Of a stretch of 64,000 bases of DNA, positions 13,331-24,344 are shown one piece after another. The stretch is from Sipunculus nudus (lineage: Eukaryota > Annelida > Sipuncula > Golfingiida > Sipunculidae): NCBI GenBank assembly GCA_026874595.1, contig CM049310.1, forward strand, positions 91,023,556 through 91,087,555, given 5' to 3'. Position 1 is the stretch's first letter. Each line of letters begins with the position of its first letter. A program made the position numbers and the translations under genes. The notes beneath the pieces were generated by a model. It did no database searches and had not been told where the DNA came from. It was given only the letters and a program-made list of their open reading frames with translations.

Positions 13331-13699
13331 ATGTTATTATTTAAATTGGGAGAAATTATATTCTAAGCCTTCAATAAGAAAATAATCTTTTGACACACTA
13401 TATATCTTCATTTTCGGTAAGATTCGTGTATAAGTGTATTTGATACGTGATTGTTATGCCAATATTCTGTTCAAATTGTTATCTTACTACAGCTAGTAAC
13501 GGTTTTAACGTATTGACGACTGTGTTTTTAACCTACCTGCATACCGCTGTAGTCTACGACATTTGTTACAGGGCTCGCCGGTGTTCTGGTGACGGGGAAT
13601 CGGGCTGAGCTCCCAGTTTCTCAGAGTGGACGGTAGGCGACGTAGGGTCTTTAAGTCCCGTTTCTTACGTCTCTCACACGGGCTCTGGTACAGTCCCAT
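3971..13699 (-). CDS. RGS3: RGS3-like regulator of G-protein signalling (C2-PDZ part), 12 exons, 3' end off-window
   Basis: Twelve minus-strand exons join in frame to about 448 codons: 13699-13537, 12956-12819, 9582-9532, 8966-8908, 8316-8222, 7817-7749, 7494-7434, 7271-7187, 6586-6528, 5983-5902, 5361-5256 and 4347-3971. Every junction is GT-AG and every phase matches. Order: a basic N-terminus (aa 1-100), a C2 domain (about 101-220), a short linker, a PDZ domain (about 261-335), then a Ser/His/Lys-rich linker. C2 followed by PDZ, and the C2 tail GCMSFGVK...GWYFLLSEEIG, are the long-isoform signature of RGS3, a GTPase-activating protein for G-alpha subunits at the membrane. The defining RGS domain is not in the window; the gene leaves coding view at 3971 with an open donor, so it should continue to the left. 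Other C2/PDZ proteins such as RIMS have the reverse order. The symbol rests on remembered family features, not on a search. Confidence 0.85.
3993..4184 (-). repeat. Coding minisatellite, four 48-bp units
   Basis: Four head-to-tail units at 4184-4137, 4136-4089, 4088-4041 and 4040-3993 lie inside RGS3-like exon 12. On the minus strand each begins with a variant of cacagccaagaacgtgacag. Units keep frame exactly (48 nt = 16 codons) and translate to KHSQEGVSLKPT, KHSQERDSLKPT, KHSQERDSWKPT and RHSQERDSWKPV cores. Confidence 0.85.
4348..5255 (-). other. Intron 11 of the RGS3-like gene
   Basis: AT-rich intron. It contains a 96-codon open frame on the gene strand (5212-4922) with no recognisable domain, and a C run at 5235-5224 on the minus strand. 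Nothing else is supported. Confidence 0.6.
5256..5983 (-). CDS. RGS3: RGS3-like exons 10-11 (PDZ domain)
   Basis: Exon 10 (5983-5902) encodes VVMKKRDCGYGFTFGGWNPA, with GYGF as the carboxylate-binding loop (the GLGF position). Exon 11 (5361-5256) encodes DSAAECSGLQVGDWIIHING then VNVTGSSPDSIARIIR, with the standard GLQVGD turn and the alpha-B helix. The domain closes in exon 12 with HCPPYLVLDVHRP. PDZ domains bind C-terminal peptides of membrane proteins, which would localise the regulator. No key structural residue appears missing. Confidence 0.9.
6484..6503 (+). repeat. Poly-G run
   Basis: A 20-base G homopolymer in intron 9 of the RGS3-like gene, just downstream of exon 9 on the minus strand, where it reads as poly-C. 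Confidence 0.9.
6528..7271 (-). CDS. RGS3: RGS3-like exons 8-9 (C2 end and linker to PDZ)
   Basis: Exon 8 (7271-7187) encodes TVNGWYFLLSEEIGKGKHLR followed by a basic segment; GWYFLL is the last C2 strand and is the part most specific to RGS3-type C2 domains. Exon 9 (6586-6528) encodes AIKEPSTDQNKTLLWMDPHT, a short linker leading straight into the first PDZ strand. Donors are gtaagt in both. Confidence 0.85.
7434..8966 (-). CDS. RGS3: RGS3-like exons 4-7 (body of C2 domain)
   Basis: Four exons, 8966-8908, 8316-8222, 7817-7749 and 7494-7434, encode the C2 core. Visible hallmarks are SKSCDPFVKVSLIPGED (first Ca-binding-loop-type Asp, then strand), TIYDTSDPLFDEKFSFELL (SDP..DE.F, a near-invariant C2 motif), RKRLSISVWHQD and GCMSFGVKHI. 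The Asp residues of the loops are partly retained (SCDP, SDP, WHQD), so Ca-dependent lipid binding is possible but cannot be decided here. The introns between these exons are AT-rich and show no other feature. Confidence 0.85.
9374..9407 (+). repeat. (TA)n microsatellite
   Basis: An interrupted TA tract in intron 3 of the RGS3-like gene. Confidence 0.85.
9532..9582 (-). CDS. RGS3: RGS3-like exon 3 (start of C2 domain)
   Basis: A 51-nt exon encoding GQLRVAVYINYGLLTVHV, the first beta strands of a C2 domain. The acceptor is aatcttcag, the donor is gtaagt, and both ends are phase 1. The open frame continues upstream through the acceptor to an ATG at 9604 (MSSNKSSGQLRV) with no stop, so a transcript beginning in this intron would have its own start codon in frame with C2. 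Confidence 0.8.
9583..12818 (-). other. Long intron 2 of the RGS3-like gene
   Basis: About 3.2 kb without a supported exon. It holds ordinary AT-rich sequence and G-rich runs near 11020. An isolated caggggcgg at 10504 resembles the end of the MITE-like element described at 24.3 kb. A possible alternative promoter would lie just above 9604. Confidence 0.5.
12819..12956 (-). CDS. RGS3: RGS3-like exon 2 (Ser/Tyr-rich linker)
   Basis: The acceptor is ttattacag before 12956 and the donor gtgagc is at 12818; 138 nt, phase 1 at both ends. It encodes 46 residues including DAVPSPSSQYSQDKSYDFEP and RAGRSRSSMYQDYKG. Ser, Tyr and Arg-rich stretches (RSRSSMY) are possible phosphorylation sites. No domain is recognised. 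It joins in phase to the C2 start at 9582. Confidence 0.7.
13290..13329 (+). repeat. (ATT)n microsatellite
   Basis: About 13 uninterrupted ATT units lie in the first intron of the RGS3-like gene. Confidence 0.9.
13537..13699 (-). CDS. RGS3: RGS3-like exon 1 (N-terminus, start codon)
   Basis: The exon runs from ATG at 13699 to a donor gtaggt at 13536. It encodes 54 residues plus one base, beginning MGLYQSPCERRKKRDLKTL. The segment is Arg/Lys-rich, with a CNKCRRLQRYA end containing a CxxC. There is no signal peptide, as expected for a cytosolic regulator. The ATG lies one base after a possible acceptor (gcgagaacag), so an upstream non-coding exon is likely; a matching donor-like site is near 14038. 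Confidence 0.7.
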
Positions 13700-13989
13700 T
13701 CTGTTCTCGCAAAGTTGTACAGTTCACGTGAAATCAACAAAGTCTGCAAATAATACATATATATACGCTTTAACTTACATTACACCAGTGATGTGCTCCG
13801 GGGTGCATCAGTATATCTTCATGTCACTGTATACTCACACAACGGCATGTAACTCATTCAAAACCTAAAATAAAATTACCGCCGGATTTTGCAACGTCAA
13901 TCAAGTTATTTTATCTTTCTTTTAAAAAGTATGCCCTCCATAGTACCAAGTATCGCATCTATGTTATCAAGCCCATATTATTTATTATT

Positions 13990-14520
13990 GAATAAATAAT
14001 GAAATATAATATGTACTAAAATAGATCACGCATACCTCAAAACAAACGACTCTTTCCTCGTCGGGTTCCAAATGAAGGTACGTTTAAGCTAGCGCAACGT
14101 GTTCCACGGATGACTGTGGTTTGACTGATATCGAACTGAGGCTGCGCTGTTTTATAAGATCAGCAGTCTAGACAGTGCTGCGTCTGAATTGAATGACTGC
14201 CTGTGTGGACGGACGAAGTCTGGATCTAAACGAGCGCAGTGGGCATGTAAGCCGGGTATCTGACCACTCGAGATCAAAGCCGCGGTCAATCTGCGGGTCA
14301 GTCCAGGATGACCACAGGTTGCGGTCTCGTTACCACGTCCTCAGACACCGTGCAGGATTTCCTATCACCAATTCAATCATTCCTTTGCGTGTAGGTGCTA
14401 AGTTCGCGCTGCCTGAAGCCAGAGAGACTGCGTCGTGGTGCGGGCGCGATTGAAAGGACGTATATAGTTTTGTATCGGGCTATCTGACGAGTTGCCAAAC
14501 GCAGACAGCTGGTTTGGTTA
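13990..14520 (-). promoter_or_regulatory. Putative promoter and 5' UTR region of the RGS3-like gene
   Basis: A clearly GC- and CpG-richer stretch lies upstream of the first coding exon in otherwise AT-rich DNA. On the minus strand a TATA-like actatatacg is at about 14468-14459, and a donor-like ga|gtatgcg is near 14038, which could end a non-coding first exon spliced to the acceptor just before the ATG at 13699. E-box-like cagctg occurs several times just upstream (about 14507, 14649, 14841). No transcript evidence; position only. Confidence 0.35.
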
Positions 14521-15539
14521 TAAAGCGCTAGTCTTTTTGTGCTGACCGCGAGAGCTGCAAGAAGCTGTAATCTTGTAATTGTCCAATTTGTGGTTCCCGC
14601 ACTTGTTATCCAGCCAGTGGCTTAACCAAAGCTGTCAATATGGAAACAGCTGTACTGGGAATCACAGCCAATCGGTTTGTGTCCTGTCGAACTGACGGAA
14701 AAAGGTGGCGGACTACTTGTTAGAGAAATACCTTATTAATTATGTAATAATATTAGCAATGTCCTGTCAACTGCAGGTAGTCTAACAAATCCTACTCCAG
14801 GTGAATTTGGCATGACCAGTGGGAGGTTGTTTTGTCAAACGCAGCTGTTTCTCAGATTTAATTGCGACTTTAGCGTAAGTCTGAACTGTAAATCGCCGAG
14901 TCTCACCGCGGGGAGGCCGACGCCCCTTTCCCCGCCCAGAGTCTAGCCCCCTCACGGCGGGGCGTCCGTCTCGCTCCCCAGGGGGTCCAAGGACCGGCTT
15001 GCGATGTACCTGTGGTGATATATACTTAGTTTGGTATATCGGGATTTAAGCTGCCTAAGGTATTGCTCTAATCACGTCTTATAATAGACCCAGCTGAAAT
15101 AGCCTTTCCCATGGTGCAATACTTAGTGACTTATTTACTTATAATAAAACTATTGGTTCTTGCAATCACTCTACTCTTTGAAATCGTTCAGTATCGTCTT
15201 AGACCTGAAATGGCCTTTTCTATGGTGCATTACTATTAGTGACTTATTTAATTATAATAAAACAATAGTTTCTCGGGATTACTCGATTTGTTTGAAATTG
15301 TTTTATATCCCTTAAGATCTATGTAAGTTAATTGTCGCTATAAATATTGTAAGTAAGTTCAGTGTAGTATGCCTGCTGAGAAAATTTTATTTTTTTCTTT
15401 GATGAAAGTACTTTACGTTACATGTTATGTAATGTAATGCGGGATAAGCATTTAATTTATCCTTTAATGTTTAAAGGATTGTTGTTCAATAAAAAATCTT
15501 GAAATAAACCCTGATAAATCCAATTTTACATTGCGCAAT

Positions 15540-15602
<63 letters not shown>

Positions 15603-16079
15603 TAACTCTGTTTCTCTCTCTCACACACACATGTATGTATATATACTATAAGTGTATTGATGCTGTTATAGCTTATTTGGGACAATTACATGCATAAATA
15701 TCAAATAAATTATGACGTTTTCAATTTGTTTAAATAATAAATATATTCTATTTTTATTATTTTTTATTTTATTTATTTAATCTTCATACATATTATTTTC
15801 CCAGAATAATTAGTGATACCCCAAGTGATCAGATAGTTGAAATATGAAATACGTTCTAAATAGTATATTACTACCATGTTCATTGATGTAAATGATTTCG
15901 GGGAAAGACAAAAAAAATAATTTTCTGTTATATTGTTTTAATTTCTATATGAATATATGCTTTTAAGCTGATCACCAAGTTGTATCATCTATATCTCATA
16001 AAGTCATTACTTTTTTCTAACATTTACATCTGTGGTGTTCATATTTTAAATGTGCCATTTTAATATTTTTCGCACTTGT
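14521..16079. other. Intergenic, no gene seen
   Basis: Contains a short GC-rich patch at 14890-15000 (gagtctcaccgcggggagg), two similar direct segments at about 15085-15160 and 15200-15270 (both with ctgaaatagcc/ctgaaatggcc and ttataataaaac), and the CT microsatellite. No open frame is convincing. Confidence 0.5.
15541..15598 (+). repeat. (CT)n microsatellite
   Basis: A nearly perfect CT dinucleotide tract of about 58 bp. Confidence 0.95.
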
Positions 16080-17345
16080 ACTATTTTTGCATGTGCCATT
16101 TTGTGCCTCTTCCGCAACTGGAGGACATATTTAAGACGTGGAATTCTGAGAATTAAGCTTCATTACGATTAATTTCTGATATTACGACATTGATGACGTA
16201 AATGTTGTTTAAGCGCCATGTTAACACAATATACATAACCAAAATGATAAGTAACTGCCTTATGTTTCATTAATCAACAACACCGCCCCGGGGGACAGCG
16301 TGCGCATGCGTTGACAGATAAGGCACCACGTGCTTGCCCCGCTGACCGGCGGGAGAGGTTACATCTAAGCTTGGTTTATATACCTTATACTGTCGTGTGT
16401 AGTCCCCAGGGAATATACACCTGGACGAAAAATACACAGCGCGAAAAATGTTGTACATGGGACCAGTATGCTTTATATCTTAAACGTGGGATAAAAGAGA
16501 TAAGTTATTATAGTAATGAACATAAGAGTTGACGGTTATTTATCTTATTCTTGTATGAAATATATTTGTTCACTGAACCCTTTGTTTCTATAGTAAGTGT
16601 ATGTAAAACTGAAAAAAAGGAACAAAATATACTCATATTTTTAAAGCTCTCACTTACGCTTTCACAGGTTACAACATTAATATTTCTGGATGATGATGAT
16701 GATTATAATCATAATAATAATAATAATAGCAATAATAAAAACTATTGTTATTATTAATAATATTATTATTATTATTACTATTATTATTACAACTACTGTT
16801 GTCCTGATTATAAAAACAATGGTGGCATTATTAGTAGCAAGAGTTTTAGTTATGCTGGTATAAGTATTTACACATTCATTTATAATTATATCCCTAGTGG
16901 AAGTTATTTTATACAATCTATTATTCATACATTGGTTATTTAATTGCTCCCAGTCTGTGTCAATGCATGTAAATACTGTACAGATATACCTCAACATATT
17001 TATGCAAATATGCTAATGATATACCTATATTTAGAAAATGTGTACTCTTTGCTCCCATCAACTTAGTTCGTCATGCATGTACATACATTATACAAAGTGA
17101 AAGTGACATGAGATGAGGAGCCGGGGTGGTAATTACTGTCTGACGGGAGCAACAGTTATTGTGTGAATGAATGCGCGCCACGCCAATTAAGGCATCACCT
17201 TAATAATGTAACCATACATGACCTGGCAACACGGTGTACGCCCCTTCTTACTGAGAACTATACCCGGCTTTAGCCCCTAACAACATGAATATGTATAAAA
17301 AAGATTATCTATAATGTCGTCCAATTAAGCATTAGAAATGATTCT
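16080..17345 (-). repeat. Dispersed repeat family A, copy 1 (minus orientation)
   Basis: Reverse-complement counterpart of the block at about 29.3-30.56 kb. Shared landmarks read on the minus strand are ggaccagtatgctttat (complement), tgtacaacatttttcgcgct, ccaggtgtatattccctgg, the gcgcatgcg palindrome, an ATA/GAT microsatellite, and ggctcctcatctcatgtcac. Short open frames here (16458-16270, MYNIFRAVYFSSRCIFPGDY) recur in the other copy but diverge by frameshift after about 40 codons, so they look like shared repeat sequence, not a gene. Confidence 0.75.
16690..16790 (+). repeat. GAT/ATA microsatellite inside repeat family A
   Basis: Imperfect trinucleotide tract (gatgat, then aataat/attatt). 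Comparable tracts occupy the same relative place in the family A copies at about 26.15, 29.88 and 37.22 kb. Confidence 0.85.
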
Positions 17346-17468
17346 CACTTTTAAAAGCTTGTCCATTCAAATGTAGCAGTTGGGAAAATTATGTAGATAA
17401 CATATACTTAAGAACTATTAATAGCTTTAGTTATCTATAGTATTCTTAAGTTACCTTGAGTTATCTTG

Positions 17469-17492
17469 AAAATGGGAAATATTATAGACCTA

Positions 17493-17558
<66 letters not shown>

Positions 17559-17582
17559 TAGGTCTATAATACTTCCCATTTA
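17469..17582. repeat. Palindrome with a (TA)n centre
   Basis: Arms of about 30 bp (left aatgggaaatattatagacc, right its complement with one mismatch) flank a TA tract at about 17497-17554. The whole unit folds into one long hairpin. Confidence 0.85.
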
Positions 17583-17969
17583 AATTTTTTTCATAGCATA
17601 TGATTTTTAAAAAAAATCTTTATGTTTCACCGCATCTAAATTAATAAATAGTATTAATCCTGGCAATTGACCAATTTTATTTTTCGTTTATTTGAATTTA
17701 TTTATATTTATTATAATAATCCCATGTCTGCATAAATATAGCTATATGTTTCATAGGTATACGCCTAATGCTACGTCAACACACGGTGTGAATAAAATCT
17801 ATGTCATTGCTTATTATATGATCTGTTAATCTTAGTATTTAGCACTTAATCATAAGAGAAATCCCGGTAAAGAGTTTTATAACAGACTTTATGGTTGTTT
17901 GAAATACCTGTTAATCCAGGCCGCCACCTATCTGTGGTCTGGGATCCAACCGTTCACTTTACGAGAACA

Positions 17970-18109
17970 ATGAACGTCTTCGAAATCAAGATGGATCGTA
18001 AAAAGTGTTTTAGAGTATATTTTAACGTGCTGATAATCCTTATTTGTGCAGTTTTCAATGGAAATTGTGAATTTGTATTTCTTCATTTGTGCAGTTCTAA
18101 AAGTAAAGG
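17970..18109 (+). CDS. Candidate first coding exon with signal-anchor-like N-terminus
   Basis: Open frame from ATG at 17970 (second ATG at 17991) to a good donor ggg|taagt, exon end 18109; 46 codons plus two bases. From the second ATG it reads MDRKKCFRVYFNVLIILICA, a basic start followed by a hydrophobic segment (VLIILICAVF), as in a signal peptide or type II membrane anchor. No downstream exon was recognised, so the family is unknown and the call may be chance. Confidence 0.25.
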
Positions 18110-18448
18110 GTAAGTCCCGTCACATGTACTGGCAGACTGAAAAAGAACTTTTATGTCCATTGGTATAATTGAATTTCACTGATCACTAAAATGAAAGCTA
18201 TACAGCACATACAAATATAATTGGTTCTGGTATGAGTTTGCAAAAATTATATTATATTTCTGTAAAATTTATATAAATTCTCAAAATATTATTCATGATT
18301 TATTCATAACATTCATGTTATATAAATAAGCTATATTTTATATAAACTCGAGAACAGTTGTTATTGGTTCAACCTTAACATTAAAAAGCATGAGGCATCT
18401 GTCCTTAATGACCCTGGTCCCTTGGCCTTTGACTGTTTTATAAATGAA

Positions 18449-18449
<1 letters not shown>

Positions 18450-18496
<47 letters not shown>
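18450..18496 (+). repeat. (TA)n microsatellite
   Basis: TA dinucleotide tract of about 46 bp. Confidence 0.9.
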
Positions 18497-18499
<3 letters not shown>

Positions 18500-19132
18500 C
18501 GCATTTACAAGCTCTTGTACTTTTAAAATATACCCTGTTTTACACAAAGAAAGGTGTTAATCTAATGATTGTTTCGTATTGATTCTGTACCATCGTGAAT
18601 GTGAAGGTAAATGAATAGTGGATCTATGATTACGGTAATTTGTCGGTTCTTAATCAAATAGAGGTCGTTATCGCCCGTGGATGACCGCGCGCCTGTAAAA
18701 TCAATTTGTGCAGTTTTTCTTCTTATTTATTTCAGAAGAGTATAACCACTTAATAATTGCCCCAGGAGGGGATTTTCAAAGGGCCTCCCAAACAAACATC
18801 AAAGCAATTGTTATAATCGCATTATAAAGAGCTGGATTATCGCTGTTAGATCACCGAGTCAACAGTCGGGGGTTCCTAGCACAAACACAGGCGAGGTCAG
18901 GACAGCTCCCTCGGCCGTTTGACTTTTCTCTACCGTGCCCAATAAAATATTTCTGGATTTGTAGTTTATACATAGAAATAATTTTACTCATTTATAGGGG
19001 CGGATTTTGCGACCTAAAATTTTGGAAATAATATAGCATTAATGTTGCAAAACAAGATAGGAACCATAACAGATTTTAACATAACAGGGTGAACTATAAA
19101 ATGTTTCTTCATCATTGCCGTGATGTAAAGTT

Positions 19133-19301
19133 GAACCTACCTAAAAGACCATCTGTCTAATAAGACCACCTTTATATTAAGACCGGCCTGGCCGAACCGA
19201 AAGCATTCACGTTGGTCGTAACTAACCTGTCTAATAAGACCACCTATGAATTAAGACCACTTTTGGCCAGTCCCATATATGGTCTTATTTCACAGGTTTC
19301 A
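19133..19301. mobile_element. Palindromic MITE-like repeat (AAGACCACC family)
   Basis: Contains repeated units ctgtctaataagaccacct (19152 and 19228) and ends with the complementary form atggtcttatttcacaggtt, so its two ends are inverted copies of each other. This alternation of taagaccac and ggtctta is typical of short non-autonomous DNA transposons in marine invertebrates, as I recall. No coding capacity. Confidence 0.6.
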
Positions 19302-22049
19302 CAGTACCAGTATTCCCTTTATACCAGAAATACCCCCCCCCCCCCTCAGTGGTTCGCTCTCCACAACCCGGTTGAAAAAAATCTATCCGCTCTAGATTTT
19401 TATATCCAGCAGAATCTACTAAAAACAAAAATGTACACACAACATGTGAATGCGCTCTGCTTTTCAGCAGTAGCAGAACCAGGCTTAAGTTAAAAAAAAG
19501 GCAACGAGTAGTTGGCAAACTTATCAGTAGGTGGCGCTGAAGATTGAAAGGCAAACTTAAAACCCTGAACTGTGGGCTATATACTTATCAGGATGCTATT
19601 GATACCAGCGTTGTTTTTCATCTCTACATCTCTGTTGTCATAAGTCTTTTATAATGCCAGGATAAGCAGTTTAGGATTTTGAAAAACCAAACATAAGTCA
19701 GGCGACAGCAGCTTGATCTGTTATCACTTGTATCAAACATAAGAAAACGCCCCCTTCTGTACCCAGACCAATCAGTCAATCCAAAGATATGATCACTTTA
19801 ATGTAATTGATTGACGCAATATGAAACACAAACAGCTAATTTAGTCCGGGATGATATAATGTTATAATCTCAAATATTCCTATCACGGCCATTCTATGAA
19901 TCGGGGCTCAGTATATTATTTAAGCAGAACATGTATATATTAATATTTCGTAAAATTTGACCAAAATTTATCTTGTACATTTCTAATATAGAATGATTTA
20001 TACCTCATAAATTTGAAGATCTGATCTCACATAAGTTTTGGGTGTCTCTCAATACTCCATTCAAATTTCAGTACATTATTTTTTGTATGAAAGCATATCG
20101 ACCCGTGACATAATATTTTTTTAAATATATGACGTGATCTTACAATGGAAGAATTGCTCATTCAGGTAATTATAATGACATAATGTAATAATAATAATGA
20201 CCTTGATAACATCACATGAGAAAGTCACAGGCAAAGTATAATATTTACATTAATATTAATAATGTATAATGTATGATATATATATTTTAATTATTATACC
20301 TCACCCTCAAGAAATATATGGGTGGTTTGCGCATGGGGGGGGGGGGGTCTGACGTCCATTATTTTTAACATCGTATTTAAGTTATAAATTAGAAACAGAT
20401 AAAAAAGACAGATAAAAATAGCCTATAATTGTTCAATCAGTGCTAAATATGCAAAATAATATGTTAAATGATAAGATACAATTTATTTTACCTTAGCGTG
20501 AAGCGTCTTGTGTCTCACTTGGATATTTTCAGAATCTGAACTCCGTCACTGCTTGGGTCTACACACACATATGATAGTGACGTAAACCAGAGCGTGAACG
20601 CATTCATTAACGCTCTAAGACATGGAGTGCCACTTCTCGGCAGATGGTAGCGGTCTTAGCAATGACACAACTAGTTATCTTATAAACCTTCAGAGCAAAC
20701 CGACCGCTAATTGTACGGGAATGTTTGTTTTCCCTGGATTGTTCCAGGCCGCTTTGGTGCCTCGCTCTCGGGGGTGCGGTAACCCTGCATCTCGCGATTT
20801 TCAATTAGCTGGTTTGGATGGGGTAAATAAACACACCGCTCCCGGTTAATCCCGTCTTATTCCCAGGAGTGCAATCCGCGCTGATCGTGAGGCTCGGCAA
20901 GCCCCATGTGATACATCAACTATTTTCAATTAACTTGAATACCATCACAAGGATTCTGGTTCTCCTAATTAAACAAATGTTATAGGGATCTAAGGGCGTT
21001 CAGCCTATCTGTTCGATGATCAGCAAAACATTAACCCGGGGTTTTTAATTAGATTTGGTTCCCTTAAAGAGTTCTAGAGAATTTTCCTGATCGCTGGTCT
21101 AAAAATCATTAATTAATTCAAGTCGTGTAAATACATAAACCAATATTTTTATTTGAATATGAAAGTCAAATTGATAACTTCAAATTTTAATTTAATTTTA
21201 TTTTGTTTAAATTTAAATAGCTGTGTTAAATCATTGGTTTATTCACGTAACATTGCATAAAGAGAAAAATCATGTGAAAATTGAAGTAGCTGCCATGCAA
21301 GTGTGAATGTGTGTCTAAGTGTGCGAGTGTGTGTATTTAAAAGAGGACATTCTAAATGTCAGGGCGTCAATACAGGGGCGGGTGGGGGGGGGTATATATA
21401 CCCCCACTTTTTAACAAGGAAGGGGATGGTCAATGTAATCTACCCTCCCCCCCTGATATTCAGAGAAAAATATTTATATATCGGAAAGGAAATATATTAA
21501 AATTAGAATCAAGACTTTGATTCCATTTCTGAATTTACTATGAAATATTATATATATAAACCTTGTTTATAATAAACCTTTACTGGAAACATAATATTTT
21601 ATTTTTTTAAAACTTTATACTAAATTGTTAAAAGTATATATTATAAAAGGTATATATACCTTTTGTGTGTTAATAAAAATGTTGTTCCTACTTTGATAAG
21701 TGATAAATGATTACCCTCCCACCCTCAGATTCAGCCTCCCCTCCCCCTACCTTGATATCAAATATGCTTAATGAAATAATGGTAAACGACAATTATCATT
21801 TCTTTTAAAATTTCTCTCTATACGTAGATTATCGCTGGGGAAAATACCACGTTTATTTATTTAACAGGTGTACAAACATTGATCTTACCTTAAGCAGAGT
21901 GTTGTTGTTCTCTCCGTCCAATGACCTTTGATGTGATTAGACTGACAGGTAATCACTCCTTCATTTTAGTCCGGTGTTAAGCTATCCGATGAGTAAGATG
22001 TCAGTGAAGTGCTCTTGTCCAACGAACCTTGACAGGTCTTGAGCCAATT

Positions 22050-22715
22050 ACACCTGAGGGACTCTAAATCAGAGTAATTAACGAAACGACTCCACAATTA
22101 AGCTATTTAACCGCGACAGGTCGGGCTGAATTATAGGTTACCGCACGTTAAATGTTACTGACCAGCGGTCAACAGAGGCCGCAGTGTGTCCGTCATACAT
22201 AAGTCGCTGTCCACTTACAGTCGGTTACGTAACATACATGACGTCGGAACACCTTACGACTTCACCCCAGCGCTGAACCCGGAATAAGAAAAAATCGCCA
22301 ACAAAGTGCTGCTTTTAACACCCACCGCGTCCTAAAACACGCCCTGTAATTTTCTACCATCAGATAAACTACAGAGCTCATTGGATGAATTGAGTTAAAC
22401 ATTTCATAATAAGCCAATATATTTAGTATGCAGCACGTTTACTATAGATATAGTAGAAAATCAGCATAGTTTTCTCACCGAGGGTTTCTACCCCCGTGGG
22501 AGGAGAGCTGTGAGGCTCCATGCGGGAACAATCGGGGTAGATAACGTATCAGTGATATTCGCTACCCCTCTCGCCATTTTATGGCGCCCCCTAGAGATAA
22601 AGTGCGTCCTCAAAGGACCGAACCGATGGGTAACAAATGTTTACATGTCCGTAACGGTTTACGCTGTGAGGTTAAGTACATTTTAATCGGCTGTTCACCA
22701 GTAGGTGGCGCAGGG
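22050..22715 (+). repeat. Dispersed repeat family B, copy 1
   Basis: About 650 bp from ctgagggactctaaatcag to accagtaggtggcgcaggg. Landmarks are ggccgcagtgtgtccgtcat, atggcgccccctagagataa and gggtaacaaatgtttacatg. Shared with copies at 27.66, 32.86, 36.5 (inverted) and 39.67 kb. No terminal repeats or coding frame seen, so the class is unknown. Confidence 0.85.
22698..22711 (+). promoter_or_regulatory. CTCF-like motif at the end of family B copy 1
   Basis: ccagtaggtggcgc fits the conserved bilaterian CTCF core (CCASYAGRKGGCRS) at every position. Occupancy is not shown; see findings. Confidence 0.4.
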
Positions 22716-23469
22716 CTGGGATGTTTCAACTTGAGACTTTGCATGGAAGAACTATCTTGATTAAAGGGGTTGTATTTAGATATGTATATGATCTGTCTAT
22801 AAGCTTAAATATTAGATAAGCATAAAAGCAACTGTACAGATAGAGAATGTGAACAATTCTTCAGTATAGGGGTTACATGAATTTAATTGTCCCCCCCCCC
22901 CCGCCAGGAGGGTATGCGTTCATTTCTTCTTGTGTTTGTGTGTGTGTGTGTGCTTGCTCACAACTTAACTCACATACTAAGGGTATTTCGATAATGGGCA
23001 AATGAAGAGACGATTAAATATTAGTGTGCATCTGGATCCAGGAAAGACTTCCAGGAATATTCGAGGAATAATAACACAAAATACAGTGACTTATGCACGA
23101 ATGAACCTCGGAATATAGGGCGAATAAGTGAATGGCGGAGGACTGTATTCGATAGAATGCATATTTCTACTTATAAAAGTTTATTTTATCTAAAAAAGTA
23201 TAACCTTATAGAAATGGCAGCGAATACAGGGTATACAGACTCCATACCTGATAACACTCATTTGTTCCTACGGCAGTGAAAATTTTTAACTCCTTAACAG
23301 AAAATGTTAGAACAATTTCTTCTATCATTGCATTTTAAACTGCATTGTGCGATATGTTTTATCCTAAAAAGCCACCAAATTACTTTTTTCTGTGGTAAAC
23401 GACGTGATAATATCCTATAAACACGCACTGACTGCAGCCCCCCCCCCAAAAACAGTTTTCTGATTAAGG

Positions 23470-23840
23470 CCAACTTAAGTGAAAAGCCAACTTGTGAATG
23501 TGATCTCGCCGACCAAACTATTGTTCATTATTTCTTAGACTGCCCATTTTATATATTGAACAGAGACGCACATTACTTGCTAGTTTGAAAGAATTTTGCT
23601 GCTTTGTTTTTCAACATACAAGTGAAAATTACTCTAGGAAAACTAAGTTAGAAATAGTTAGTATTTTACTTCGGGGCAGCTGCTCCCTGACTACTACAAT
23701 AATTGTAAACTCTTTAGTCACATACACAAATATTTTAGGGACACAAAACAATTTTGATTTTGTTAGTAATCTCGTTTCAACATTCTGATACTTTAATGGA
23801 TCTGATGTAGCTATGTAATGGGCACTTTTGTATGTGTAGT
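23470..23840 (+). mobile_element. LINE 3' end remnant (zinc-knuckle region)
   Basis: Translation gives EKPTCECDLADQTIVHYFLD then CPFYILNRDA, the Cys-x-Cys...His...Cys-Pro knuckle at the C-terminus of many invertebrate non-LTR retrotransposons. After a frameshift at about 23580 it continues as LLASLKEFCCF...ILLRGSC. It is a 5'-truncated, frameshifted remnant with no RT part present. Confidence 0.7.
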
Positions 23841-24344
23841 ATGTGTTTTCTCTTTAATATATATGATTGTTCTCTCTATGTCAGTGTTACTGTATCCAAA
23901 CACTTGTCATCACCTTGTATTTATATTGAGTCTTTAAACTGTTTGAAAATATGTTTTCCGGGAAAACATTTACATTAGCCTAAAGGCAATTTTTATAATC
24001 CTGATAAAAATAAATATGTTTAAACCAATACGATTAACAAAGAAGGGAAATGACAGATTATATGGTGACAGGTTCGGATTCATAATTTTTTAAAGGTGGG
24101 GGGGGGGGGGGGGGTTCAACCCAGGAAGACTTAAAATAAATATGAGGAAGCTTTGAAAAGGTGCTAAAGTCCCGGAAAAGGGGGAGGGGCGATCTATAAA
24201 CAGCAAAATACATTTGAATTGTGACTGATGAAAAAAGGTGTGGGTGATGGTGGTGGTGGTGGGGGGGGGGGGGATGTCCAGGCACTTCCGTTCGCGGGAT
24301 AATTTCGTGATATTTAGGAGTACATGTATACCACACACAATGTT

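Noticed and set aside
16270-16458. Open frame MYNIFRAVYFSSRCIF... seen again at 30140-30337
   Set aside because: Shared only because both lie in repeat family A; the frame is lost after about 40 codons and there is no domain.
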